NCBI RefSeq assembly: GCF_003369915.1
Contig: NC_046675.1
Coordinates: 13,578,001 to 13,642,000, forward strand
Source: Drosophila miranda
Taxonomy: Eukaryota; Arthropoda; Insecta; Diptera; Drosophilidae
Length of the DNA stretch: 64,000 bases
Direction: 5' to 3'
Shown here: positions 12,901 through 23,116 of the stretch, piece after piece
How positions within the stretch are numbered: the first letter of the stretch is position 1
Layout: each line of letters opens with the position of its first letter
The notes under the pieces: generated by a model
What the model was told of the DNA's origin: nothing
What the model saw: the letters and a program-made list of their open reading frames with translations, nothing else
Database searches by the model: none
Made by a program: the position numbers and the translations under genes

Positions 12901-15900
12901 GTGGTCTTCGCTTCGTAATTGGATATGGCCAGCGGCCTGTTGACACTTGCGGCATGTAAATTACCAGTTATTATTGCTGTTTAAAACTACAGTGCAACCA
13001 AAGCAACAGCCACTGGCGGCAGCCAGCTTTAAAGTGGCAAATTGATAAATCGCTAGCAGTCCAGGTCCAGGTCCCGGTCCAGCCAGCCACTAAGCCCCGG
13101 CGAAATGAGGATTTTTATGCCAGGCCATAAATTATTTGGCCCGATAAGCAAAAACAAATGCGCAACAGATTTGCCAAAACAAATTCTATTTATTGTTATA
13201 TATGCCTCCCCCTGCCACTACGTTAAGAACCCGGGGCTTTGGCCCACGCTTTATTATTTTATTTATGGTCTACATTTTTGATTTTGGACAACGTTTTTTT
13301 TCTCGTGCTCGTGGTCCTGTCCCTCTCCCACCATCTCCCTCTCTTTCTGTGGCTGCAAAGCCGGAATGAAATTATTAATTTGCATGTGTGATTATTTTCA
13401 TATAAATAACCACTCATACACAAACACACTCACAGTGGGTTGAAGAGAGAAAGAGTGAGGCAAAGAGATCGCAGCGAGACTCTATTTTTTCATGCCCTGC
13501 GGCGCTGAAAAGTATGCTACGGCTGTGGTTATGACCAGGGCTAACAGTGTGTGTGTGTGTGTGTTTTTAGTTGAGAGTGGGTGTGCAAATTAAATTCCCA
13601 TATGCGGCGTATATTTTCTTTACTGTGGGCAATGCAATAAGCAAACACACACAAAAAACGCCATACCCGTATATGATTTTGTATGTTCACAAAACCAGCC
13701 TTTGAATGCCACGTTTCCACTGAAACACATCTGACCAGTTCACCGGAAGTAGCCATGGCAGTAGTGTTCCCCTGGAAACAAGATATTCTGGATTATATGG
13801 GAAAATTAGCTAGAGCTATACGTCCGACATCGAAGCCTGGGCTATCGAGCTTTACTTTTCGTATATTACAATTCTTTGTGCATCTAAATAATCCAGAATT
13901 TGTGTAGGTTTTAAAATATTAACAGTACCTAACTATTTAAATGGTTATTGTATGGATTTTCACATTAAACAAAGGCTAATTTAGACCCTTGACAATTGAC
14001 GCTCAGCGATTGAGCGAGAAGTCAAGATTACTCGTTACTCGTTTACTCGTTAAACAATTTAGATTATAATACCAATAAAAATGTAACGTCTATTGCTGAT
14101 ACGAGATCTTAATTACTATTCAACCATACGAAGCCCTGTCCAAAAACCATTCTCCAATCGTCGGATCTGAACCATAATCATTTAAACTATAGCTTATGGG
14201 TATATAAATTTAATAAGTGTAAATAAATAAATGAATGAAACTATTATTTTAATCTCTTTTTTAAACTGTTGCTAGTGGAAGCAATGAATTTCGAATTTTT
14301 TTGTTGTTCGACAACAATTTGTAAAACAGAAACATAAATCCTCTGTGCGATAAGAACTTCTTGAGGGCCACTTTTTCTGGTTAATTCAATAAATATTTAT
14401 TTGTCATTCGTAAACATTATTATTGCTGTGTAAATTATCAAGCGATTAATGCAATTGCCAATAGCTGGCAACCTTCGACCTCATCCCCAGCCCCAACCCC
14501 AGACCCAATATCCTTGGCCACAGGTCCGCAGCTGCTCTCAATGAGCTAAGCAAACAAACTTGAACAAATAAATTTGGTACGTGCCAGCTATGAGTTATCG
14601 CCTGGGTCGGACATGGGCGTGTCGGGGAGACACGGAGAGCATACAAATGGATCGTTGAATAGCCAAAGTACAATGCCAACAATAATAACAATTGCAGGAG
14701 CAACAAGCATTTGTCATGTGACAATGGCTTGCAAAAATCTACGACCAAGCCAACCAACCAACGAAGCCATTTCATGGACTAACCACAGAGATAGCGAGAG
14801 TTGCACTGGTCGGGTTGGTTGGTAGCTTGGTCCACCACACGGTTGGATGCCATATTTTATTTATGGGCACAATTTCGTTGCACAAATTTGCTGCTTTCTC
14901 TCCTGGCCCTGAACTGGCCCCGGCCTGGCCTGGCTTTCCCCGAGCTGAGCTGTGCTGAGCTGCCCGTTTTGCTGGCCAAGTAATAGACCCATAACGGAGA
15001 TACGTGTTGGCAAATTTGCTTGTTTGCAGCTTAAATTGAATTTATAAACTACACAGAATTCGCTGCAGTTCGCTTGGAAGTCTCTGTATAACTATGTAGG
15101 CGTAAAATCAATTTTAACAAGCAATATTCAGAAAAATATTATTATTTTTGGTCAAACGACATAGATAGGTGAATATTACTTTCCTTCTTTCCTTAATGAT
15201 CCTCCATTAATTTTAAATCATTTGCAGATACATATGTAAGTACTTCCAACTCTTGTTCTGCTGAACGTAATCATAGCAAATTATATTATCATTAAAGTGA
15301 GGAGAGTGCCAACAGGTCAGGACCTGACTTCTTCTCATATGTCCCCATCCGCTCCACTCGTTGGCCATTGTTTATGCCGGACACGTATCCTTGGCCCGGT
15401 CAAATGCAGTGCAAACTTTTGCACAAATTATCAAATTTTCGCCAGAACACACACACACACACCCAATCACAGAAAACAGTGGAAAATAAAGTTATATTTG
15501 CCTATGTCGCAGTTTGTTTGTGCTCCGGCCCCGAGGTTGCGAGCCTGGATTAGAAGGGAGGCGGTGGTTAGGCCGCAAATGCAGCAAACAATTGTGTTTT
15601 TCTTCAGTAAATAACCGGAAAAGGAAAACGGGCTTTGACACTTTTTTGCAGGACACACTTTGCGGCATGCAAATTTAATTGCCAAGCGCCTGGAGGCGAG
15701 GCGCCTCGGCGCTGGGGAATTTCCGTCCCTGCTGTCTGTCGTTCGTCCTGTGACGTGTGTTGGAATTTGGTGTACGAGTATTTGATTAAATTATGAATTT
15801 TTATTTGGCCAGGATTTGTTGCATATTAAATGATGACAGAAATGCCCAACATTTATTCATGTTATATTTTCTCAAAGAAAAATTCGAGGCGCATGCAAAA

Positions 15901-18563
15901 TGCAAATGGAGATTCTTATCCTTATCCAGGGAAAAACAAAAATAATTACATTTTAAATGGGATAGCTGTGACACTGTGAATTTTCTTTCCATTTGAACGA
16001 ATCCTTTGCGAGTGCTTTACACAAAAGAGACCTCAAATCTTGCTCTTGTTGATTGGCCTCAGCGTGACTAGTTTTTGGGCATCCGGATTTCGGAATCCAG
16101 GGATTGACGACAGCCATTGCTTCATTTATATGTTGATGACGAAATTTGAATGCAATCTTAGGCGTTGGCCCTCTGGGAGGCGGCGCACATCCTTCGATTC
16201 AGCTTGGATTACCTCCGCCGAACGACACTTGTACGTGGCCTGACTTGGACTTAAAGAAACGATTGGAGTACATATATCCTTAGGCTGGCTCTTGATGACT
16301 TTGACGTGGCTGTGACACAAGGGAGCAGAGACAGTCCTGTTTGTCAGAAAGAGACACAAAAAACCACAAACGAACAGTTCCTCTTTAATCCTTTAAGCCT
16401 TAAGGGATTACTCGTATGATAGCTAAGTATTACTACAGATAGCTTGTGTTCCACTCAATGAGTACTATGTATGCTACCCATTCAATAATTATTTGTGAAT
16501 AAATACACAAAAGATTTATTTCAGATCTAAAAAATGAAGATCCAAATTGGTCTTGAATTGATGCATAGCCTTAATTCTAAATATATATTTTCGGAATGTA
16601 CATGGGCTCTGCTTTTGCTAGTAGAAAAAGTAAAATATTTAAACATGATCTACTTCCATTCCCCTTCCCGAAACTGTTTTAAATAGATTCCAACGAGTAA
16701 AATTTTTTGCAATCTTAAAGAGAATTAGTTCAGGAAAAAAAAAGTCTCATTTTTAAAAACTCCAGTGTGCGACCCAAGCTAATTGTATTTTGTGCTGTGG
16801 GCACCAGCTCATTTGCGGACCATTGTTGACACGCATCTTTGTGGCTGGGGCATTAAAAAAGAAAAGAAAATCTGGAAATCTCATTTGTCATACATGCATA
16901 TTTAATTTGGAGTCCGACACGAGTATTACTGGCTTTAGAGGCAGCCCAAGAGCTGCAATAAAATGTTTTCCGACTGCAATAAAGCCCGGACCCGGATCCA
17001 GACCTCTACAAACGCAATTTCGATGCATGAATGTGCCTGTGCGTCTGTACTTGAAATAGATTTTTAATAGTCCAACTGACATACACAAATAAACAGAGCT
17101 GGAAAGCTCCTTTTCAATGGCATTGCAGTCCTCCTTTTATGTCGGCATTTGTTTGGCAGTCGAAAGCATTTATGCGATTTTGTCGTTAGAGCAAAACACA
17201 AAGATACACGCACTGCCACCCATCCACCTACTCGTATTAGACAGTCTCTGTGTATGGTATGGCAAATATAAGTTTATGAAAAATGTCATTTGTACGGTCC
17301 AACGACGAGTATCCGTACTTATGGAAACGGAGATGCGAGCACAGAGAAAATTTGCTGTTGTCAAAATAAATTAATGTTTAACTAGGACATTTTTGCTTTT
17401 GTTGTGTCTGTTTTTCTTGCTGCCATTTTTCGATGTTCTTTTTCTCTGATTGATGCAGTGCGTTTCATAAATGCATACAAGTTTTAAGCAAATATTCAAT
17501 AGCTGAACCACTGAATGGATTTTTGAGTTGTCTTAAGAGTAGAATACAGTCATCGCCAATCCACAGAAACTAGGTAATCATATCTGTACCACAGAGTTGA
17601 ACTTATATTTGGATTTTATTTATTTAATAAATGCGAGTATTTGAGACATGTATAAACCAAATAATATCTTGATAAACTCAAGCCAATTCCACAAATTTCC
17701 TATGACAATTTTCACAGTTTTATTGAAAATGATCGATCGCTGGAGAGTGTAATATTCAGCAGTTTGGTGAAACGCACTGTAGACGAGATTGATGCACTCC
17801 GAAATGACCCAAGTAATTTGCTCGCCCAATATTTTGTGGTCCTTTTGGCCATTTAACAGCCGAGCAACGAGCTGGAGGTAATAAAGTGCCAAATAAATGC
17901 AATAAAGCTGTTGGAAATGGCTCGTTGTCGGAGATGTCGGATGTGGATGGGAATGAGAATGGGTATGTGGGTGGAGATGAGTACATAAATGTTTTCTCTT
18001 CCGGCTTTTATTACAAAACACACTCAAAAACGGCAAATAAAAAATGCAAATAAATAAACGGAGAGCAGCCAAACAATTGAAAACTTCTTCACAATAGTTG
18101 GGACTTAAGTGCTTACTGAAGGAGCTTCTCCCGAGCAGAATCAGCAGCAGCGGAACAGCCGAATCTGAATGCTTAAAGCAGGTCCAAGGCGGTGCCAGAC
18201 CTGGTGGCCGGCCACGGCATGGTGTGGGGCACAGGATTACAGGCAAATTGCAAAACGTCTTTGCATGTCCTGCTCAAACAAACTCACACACACTCGCGGA
18301 CACAGACACAGACACAGGCACACATCCCAGCCAACTAATTTTATTGCTCAACACATTCGTTCTCGGGATATTGCCTGGCTACTGCCTCGAACCTCGAACC
18401 TCAAAACTCCGACCTCGACTCTTCTTCTCATTGTTGAAGTGTTTCGTCTTGAGTGGCCCGATGAAAGCGATGACTGAATGCCCGCTCCTTAAATGCCTTT
18501 AAGCTTGAAGTCTGTGCACTTGTAGATGGCCGGATATTGATTCGTGGCCAGTAATCACCCCGA
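9901..18563. other. Long non-coding region, no supportable gene
   Basis: No frame here has convincing coding character. Visible simple repeats are a short CA run at about 11676-11691, a GT run at about 13547-13564, a CA run at about 15448-15462, and ACAGAC-type repeats near 18297-18325. Patches of GC-rich DNA such as 14460-15000 and 18120-18250 contain only accidental open frames. This may be an intergenic or intronic enhancer region, but nothing in it proves that. Confidence 0.55.
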
Positions 18564-19383
18564 AGGGGTCAATGTACAGCCATCCTTAAAGAGCGCTTAA
18601 TTTTATTAGCCATCAAGCCAGGGAAAACTCGTAAGATCGCTGTGGTTACCTCACCACTAGACTAGGTACTCTTATTGGTTTAAATACTGATTGGAATAGG
18701 AAAAGGGACATCATACATGTATCAGCATGATATGATGGGAAAATGAAAGAAATTATTTGCACAGATATCACGGATAATTAGGTAAACATTTTTAAACAAT
18801 GCTACAGGAGTCTGAACACAAAATCGGGTGCCTATGCTCTCTTACAGAACCTCGGGCTATACGAAAGTGGTTAACCATTCTTTAATCATTTTGTATGCCT
18901 CTGAAAATTTCGTTATTTCAGCCTTCGAATGTCTTCATTTATTCCATTAATTGAAAGGACCATGACTTAAAATGTTATTTAAATGTAAACAATATAAAAT
19001 TCGATTCCTTCAAAATTTAAAAAATAATAATAACAGATGCTTAAATTCGCTTTTCAATGGTTTGATAGTTTTTGGAAGAATCATTACATATTTGGATCCA
19101 TGTCGAATTGTTGTTTAAGTTCATGGTCCGATGTTGAGGCTTTCTATGACTAAAAATGTACTTTTAACGCATTTGCCTGTCTTTAGGCAGAATCTGGTTT
19201 GTCCAGAACCATAGGCTTCTCCAGAGAGCTGCATGTGGACGATACCTGGACAGTTTGGCTGCCTTTTTCCACTGTTGGCACCGATTCCGGAAATCCTGTG
19301 AAATTGTTCTGCTCTCTTGTCCTCTCACTGGGTAAGACTCCGAGTGTTTCCAATACCTGAATGGCACTCAATGCTCCCGGCGG
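18564..19383 (-). pseudogene. Duplicate copy of last exon and 3' flank of the 22.9-25.5 kb gene
   Basis: This 0.8-kb segment is a same-orientation copy of 22280-23080. It carries, on the minus strand, the last 66 or so codons of the spliced gene at 22880-25512, ending at a stop at 19183-19185, plus the matching 3' flank. Homology stops abruptly at 19383 inside the exon, where a T run replaces the remaining exon sequence and its splice acceptor. Upstream in the same frame a stop follows within about a dozen codons. The copy therefore lacks the exon's start and any visible promoter. Predicted residues differ at a few places from the parent (for example RTREQ against RQREQ, GSQTVQ against GSHSVQ). 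I read it as a 5'-truncated pseudogene copy. Confidence 0.75.
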
Positions 19384-19980
19384 GTTTTTTTGTGATTTAG
19401 AATATTAAAATATAATCCAGCTCCTACAACTTCAGCTCCACTGGGTCGGAATCTAAGGTCTCAGGGTCTTAAAAGGCTTGTTTTGATCGATTTCAAGTAA
19501 GCGCCACTGGCGGTGGCAGGGCCTGAAAGAGACTAGTATCAGTGGCAGTGGTAGAGATCTTGATCCCTTGATCTGGCTGAGACCTCATTGCTGGCGAATT
19601 TTCGTTTTCATATATAATGAAGAGGGAAGTGGCAGTAGAACTGGATGCGGGAAGTGGAGTACGACTACTCGGCCGAAACCAGCATCGCGGCAGTCAAGCA
19701 AGAACCGGGAAAAGCTGTCAAATGAGCGAAAGCCAGCCAAACCGAAGGGGAACATTGGCAATATTTCGAATCATAATAAATTGCTAATAAATTCATATGA
19801 CTGATTTGTAGGGCCTCCTTCAGGGTGCAAGTCCCTCGCTTAAAAGCGAAATGCGAATTTTTGGCGGACACTGGTTCGGACACAAATACGAGTATTCCAG
19901 GATATATTTACATAATTTTTTCAACACTAGTGACATTCTGATTCATTTGGAAGTAGGAATGAATTTTGATAGACATGTAA
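19384..19980. other. Intergenic sequence, no gene seen
   Basis: This lies between the truncated duplicate and the stop of the Torsin-like gene. It probably holds that gene's 3' UTR on the minus strand. An open frame at 19568-19804 on the plus strand has no recognisable motif or coding bias. Confidence 0.45.
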
Positions 19981-20997
19981 TCAAATGGTGACTGTTTCGC
20001 CAGTCTCTGATCGGCCCTGCTGAAGGACGATTTCACGGAGCCCCTTGCATCCGGCGCAACAAACCCTGGACATTGCTTCGCCAAGGATGCGCGATTGTTC
20101 GTCCTCGTCCAGCACTCGACTCCCCAGCTTTAACTCGTTCTGCAGACAGTCGCGCAGATCGTCGCGTCCAAAGAGACGAAAGCTTACGATCCCCGTATCC
20201 ACTGGAAGCTCCTTCTGCAGAAACTCAAACTGCAGCCAGTAGTCATTCACCTCCAGATTAAAGATATACAACACCAAAACCGATTTGTTCTGCAAGCCAT
20301 TGAGGATCTGCCGGTTGTAGATGGATACAATGCTATGATCGCACGGGGCGAGATTGTCGATGATCAGCAGGTTCCTGCCGCAGTCGGACAGCTGTTCTAA
20401 GAACTTCCGTAGCACTGGGCAGTGGCGCTCCTCATCCGGAGCGCACAAGCTCCCGAATAAGGCATGAACGTTTTCCGGCCAGGGAAAGTAGAGGCGGAGA
20501 GCCGAAACCGTCAGCGTCTTGCCCACACCGGGCGGACCGAGCAGCGCCATCGACTGGAACTGGTGATCGCGGCTTAGGGTGCGCTCCATGCCGGCGAGCG
20601 CCTGCTCCTGGTTGAGGACCTGTTTGTTTATCAGCTCAAAAAGACGCTTCGTGTCGAGAGGCTGATTGCAGTACTGGCCCGTCGCTGAGAAGCCAAAGCT
20701 CATCCCGTCCGCCAGTAACTTTATCACTTTGTCCAACAGTGCCTTCATATGGCTGATTGTCCCAGGAGCGTTAGAGTCGCCTGCTGCCACGTCCATGTCG
20801 ATGACGATTAGCACTCCCAGCAGCGCTACGCCGCCTGTTACAATGGCTAGGCCTTGAAATAAATTAAACTTCCGGGTGGAGCGTAGCCTCTCGCGAAAGG
20901 CTCGGCAGCTGGTGTTGTGTAAGATGCCGCGCTTCCGGGGATCCTCCTCGAAGTCCCCCAGCCCGATTGCCTGGGAGGAGCGACATTTAATTGGCAT
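19981..20997 (-). CDS. Torsin-like AAA+ ATPase with one membrane anchor
   Basis: A single-exon frame of 338 codons, ATG at 20997, stop TGA at 19981-19983. A hydrophobic segment at residues about 47-67 is a likely membrane anchor. A canonical Walker A, GPPGVGKT, lies at residues 154-161. A Walker B-like strand NLLIIDN ends at D214-N215, and a GCK motif at 316-318 in the C-terminal part matches the sensor-II cysteine motif characteristic of torsins. Torsins are AAA+ proteins of the endoplasmic reticulum and nuclear envelope lumen, activated by LAP1/LULL1-type cofactors. Here the usual Walker B glutamate is asparagine, which should impair ATP hydrolysis, while the P-loop is of the ordinary AAA+ type rather than the torsin GxTGxGKN form. 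It may thus be a divergent family member or an assembly partner. The gene lies downstream of, and on the same strand as, the unknown spliced gene. Torsin family membership is fairly sure; orthology to a named gene is not. Confidence 0.8.
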   Translation of the reverse strand: MPIKCRSSQAIGLGDFEEDPRKRGILHNTSCRAFRERLRSTRKFNLFQGLAIVTGGVALLGVLIVIDMDVAAGDSNAPGTISHMKALLDKVIKLLADGMSFGFSATGQYCNQPLDTKRLFELINKQVLNQEQALAGMERTLSRDHQFQSMALLGPPGVGKTLTVSALRLYFPWPENVHALFGSLCAPDEERHCPVLRKFLEQLSDCGRNLLIIDNLAPCDHSIVSIYNRQILNGLQNKSVLVLYIFNLEVNDYWLQFEFLQKELPVDTGIVSFRLFGRDDLRDCLQNELKLGSRVLDEDEQSRILGEAMSRVCCAGCKGLREIVLQQGRSETGETVTI

Positions 20998-21179
20998 TGC
21001 TTTGAGACTTTAAAAATTTGTATACTATTCACGATCTACATATAACTAACTTATCAATAAATATATGCTCTACCTACAGCCTGCTTTTGTGTTTAACAGA
21101 ATTTCTCAAAGAGGGCCCAAAAATATATTTCCGGTAATTATCGTTTCTCTTAGGCTGGATTGCCACTGATTCGATACAA

Positions 21180-21700
21180 AAACGAGGTGGAACGTTGTTG
21201 TACCGTATGGGACTCCTCCGGCAGAAGCCGCTAATATTAAACGACACGACAAAGAGTGCGTGCGAGAGAGACAGAAAATCAGTCTGAGCGTGTCGTTGGG
21301 CGCTGCTTAGCCACTGCAAATCGATTTGATTTGATTCCTTTCTGGTTACACTAGCCTTAATAGTCTCTGAAATTTGTGGATGCCCCAGATTTTCGTTATT
21401 TTCGGTGGCTGAAGGGGGTGTGGCGAAATTTTGAAACAAACTTGTCAAGGTCCGATATCACAGGAGTGTGGATACCAAATTTGGTTGCTCTAGCTTTTAT
21501 AGTCTCTGAGATCAAGTAACTCACTTTTAGCAATGGGCAAAGCCGACCATGAAACGCGTGGTTTAGAGAGAGACAGAGCGAGAGAAAATGACAGTGTAAC
21601 ATTAACATATCACAGATGTCCCGATATAAAATGTCGTGGCTGTAGCTTTTTTAGTCTTTGAGCACTAGGTGCTCATAGAGACGGACAGACAGAGTCTGTG
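21180..21700 (+). mobile_element. DINE-1/SGM-like Helitron-derived repeat, partial
   Basis: Starts near the AACGAGGTGGAACGTTGT block and matches the repeat at 24055-25165: the CTCCTCCGG block, ATTAAACGACACGACAAAGAG, the sub-repeat beginning with the CCAGATTTTCG motif, and CCAAATTTGGTTGCTCTAGC. It reaches the GAGCACTAGG and GACGGACAGACAG part and then loses similarity. It has no protein-coding capacity, as expected for these non-autonomous elements. Family assignment is from memory of DINE-1/mini-me features. Confidence 0.65.
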
Positions 21701-22279
21701 AATCGGCGTAGTCTACCAGAGTTTAAATATATATGTAAACAAATATATAGGCCCTCGATATCAGAAGATCAAAATTTAAAAAAAGGCGAACAAATAGGTT
21801 TGGTCGTGTGTACTCTTTCTAGGCTCGGGTCTAGCTCGCCGGATGGTCGGGGTCCTTCCTCAACTTCCTCACCTAATTGTCCTATCTTACTCCACTACAT
21901 ACTACTCCACTAAATAGTGCACTTTTACGGAGATTATACAAAACAAAATAAACTGCAATTCTGTTAGCGCCAAATAAAAGCCCTACTGAACTCGCTTCTA
22001 TTTGGAGGAACTAAGGTGTTAATTGTCAATGGGTTTGAATTCTTGCATTGCCCCTTGACCAATCCTTTACTAAGATTTACCACATTTTATAAGATCCCCT
22101 CAAGGATACTCGACAGCCCATTTTTATAATTTTAAAGACTCATTTGAATTCACAACGATTCATATTTTAATATATCGCAAGACTTCAATATATAGCATGT
22201 TGATGTTGGAGAAACAACAACAAATAAACAATTAAAATTATGTAGATATATAAATAAAAGGCAAACAAAATATATGAAT
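21701..22279. other. Intergenic sequence, no gene seen
   Basis: AT-rich, non-coding DNA between a DINE-like copy and the start of the 0.8-kb duplicated block. Nothing recognisable. Confidence 0.4.
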
Positions 22280-23080
22280 TGGGTTCAATGTAGAGCAATT
22301 AAAGAGAGCTTAATTTTACTAACCATCAAGGCAGGGAAAAACTCGTAAGATCGTTATGGTTACCCAACTACTTAGTGACTTAGTGAAACAACACTTGGTG
22401 CCTATAATCTCTGAGATCGTGACCGTCATCAATACGTTCTTGGCATTATATTGGATCCCCATGTGATGCTCAACAAGAATATATATGTATGTACGAAAGT
22501 GGCTAACCATTTTGTATTCCTTCCTCTAAAAATATGTTATTTCAGTCTTCAAATGTCTTTATTAATTCCATTAATTGAAGGGACTATGACTTAAAATGTT
22601 ATTTAAATGTAAACAATATAAAATTAGATTATTTTCTGATCCGATCCTTTCAACATGTAATATTTAAAAAATAATAATATCAGCTGCTTAAATTCGTTTT
22701 TCACTGGTATGCTAAAGAAGCATTAAAGAAGCATTAAATAGGCAAACTGATACTCCAATGTTTTGTTTATAATCTTCGTTCTAACATATTTGGATCCATA
22801 TCGAATTGTTGTTAAGTTCATGGTCCGGTGTTGGGGATTTCTATGACCAAAAATGTACTTTTAACGCATTTGCCTGTCTTTAGGCAGAATCTGGCTTGTC
22901 CAGAACCATAGGCTTCTCCAGAGAGCTGCATGTGGACGATACCTGGACAGAATGGCTGCCTTTTTCCACTGTTGGCACCGATTCCGGAAATCCTGTGAAA
23001 TTGTTCTGCTCTCTTTGCCTCTCACTGGGTAAGACTCCGAGTGTTTCCAATACCTGAATGGCACTCAATGCTCCCGGCGG
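22280..23080 (-). repeat. Parent copy of the 0.8-kb direct duplication
   Basis: Direct repeat of 18564-19383, about 3.7 kb apart. It covers the 3' part of the last exon of the unknown gene plus about 600 bp of 3' flank. This copy keeps the rest of the exon and a splice acceptor upstream on the minus strand, so it is probably the source. The repeats differ by scattered substitutions and indels, mostly in the flank. Confidence 0.8.
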
Positions 23081-23116
23081 CTTCAGTTCGATCGATTCGA
23101 CCTGGGGTACCTTTAG
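22880..23116 (-). CDS. Last coding exon of an unidentified spliced gene
   Basis: Minus-strand exon that begins after a good acceptor (ACATTTGCAG at about 23117-23126) and reads 78 codons to a TAA at 22880-22882. It starts in phase 0, which matches the end of the exon at 25343-25512, so the join reads through as SFDYLQAK followed by LKVPQVESIEL. The predicted tail is rich in Ser, Pro and Glu, with no domain I recognise. Evidence that it is real: matching splice phases, fly-like codon use and a second copy of the exon at 19183-19383 that keeps the frame. I do not know the product; it looks like the soluble C-terminus of a small protein. Confidence 0.65.
   Translation of the reverse strand, partial: LKVPQVESIELKPPGALSAIQVLETLGVLPSERQREQNNFTGFPESVPTVEKGSHSVQVSSTCSSLEKPMVLDKPDSA

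Noticed and set aside
17620..18246. Minus-strand frame of 208 codons
   Set aside because: The translation is unlike a protein family and spans AT-rich and CA-rich patches; no initiation or splice support.
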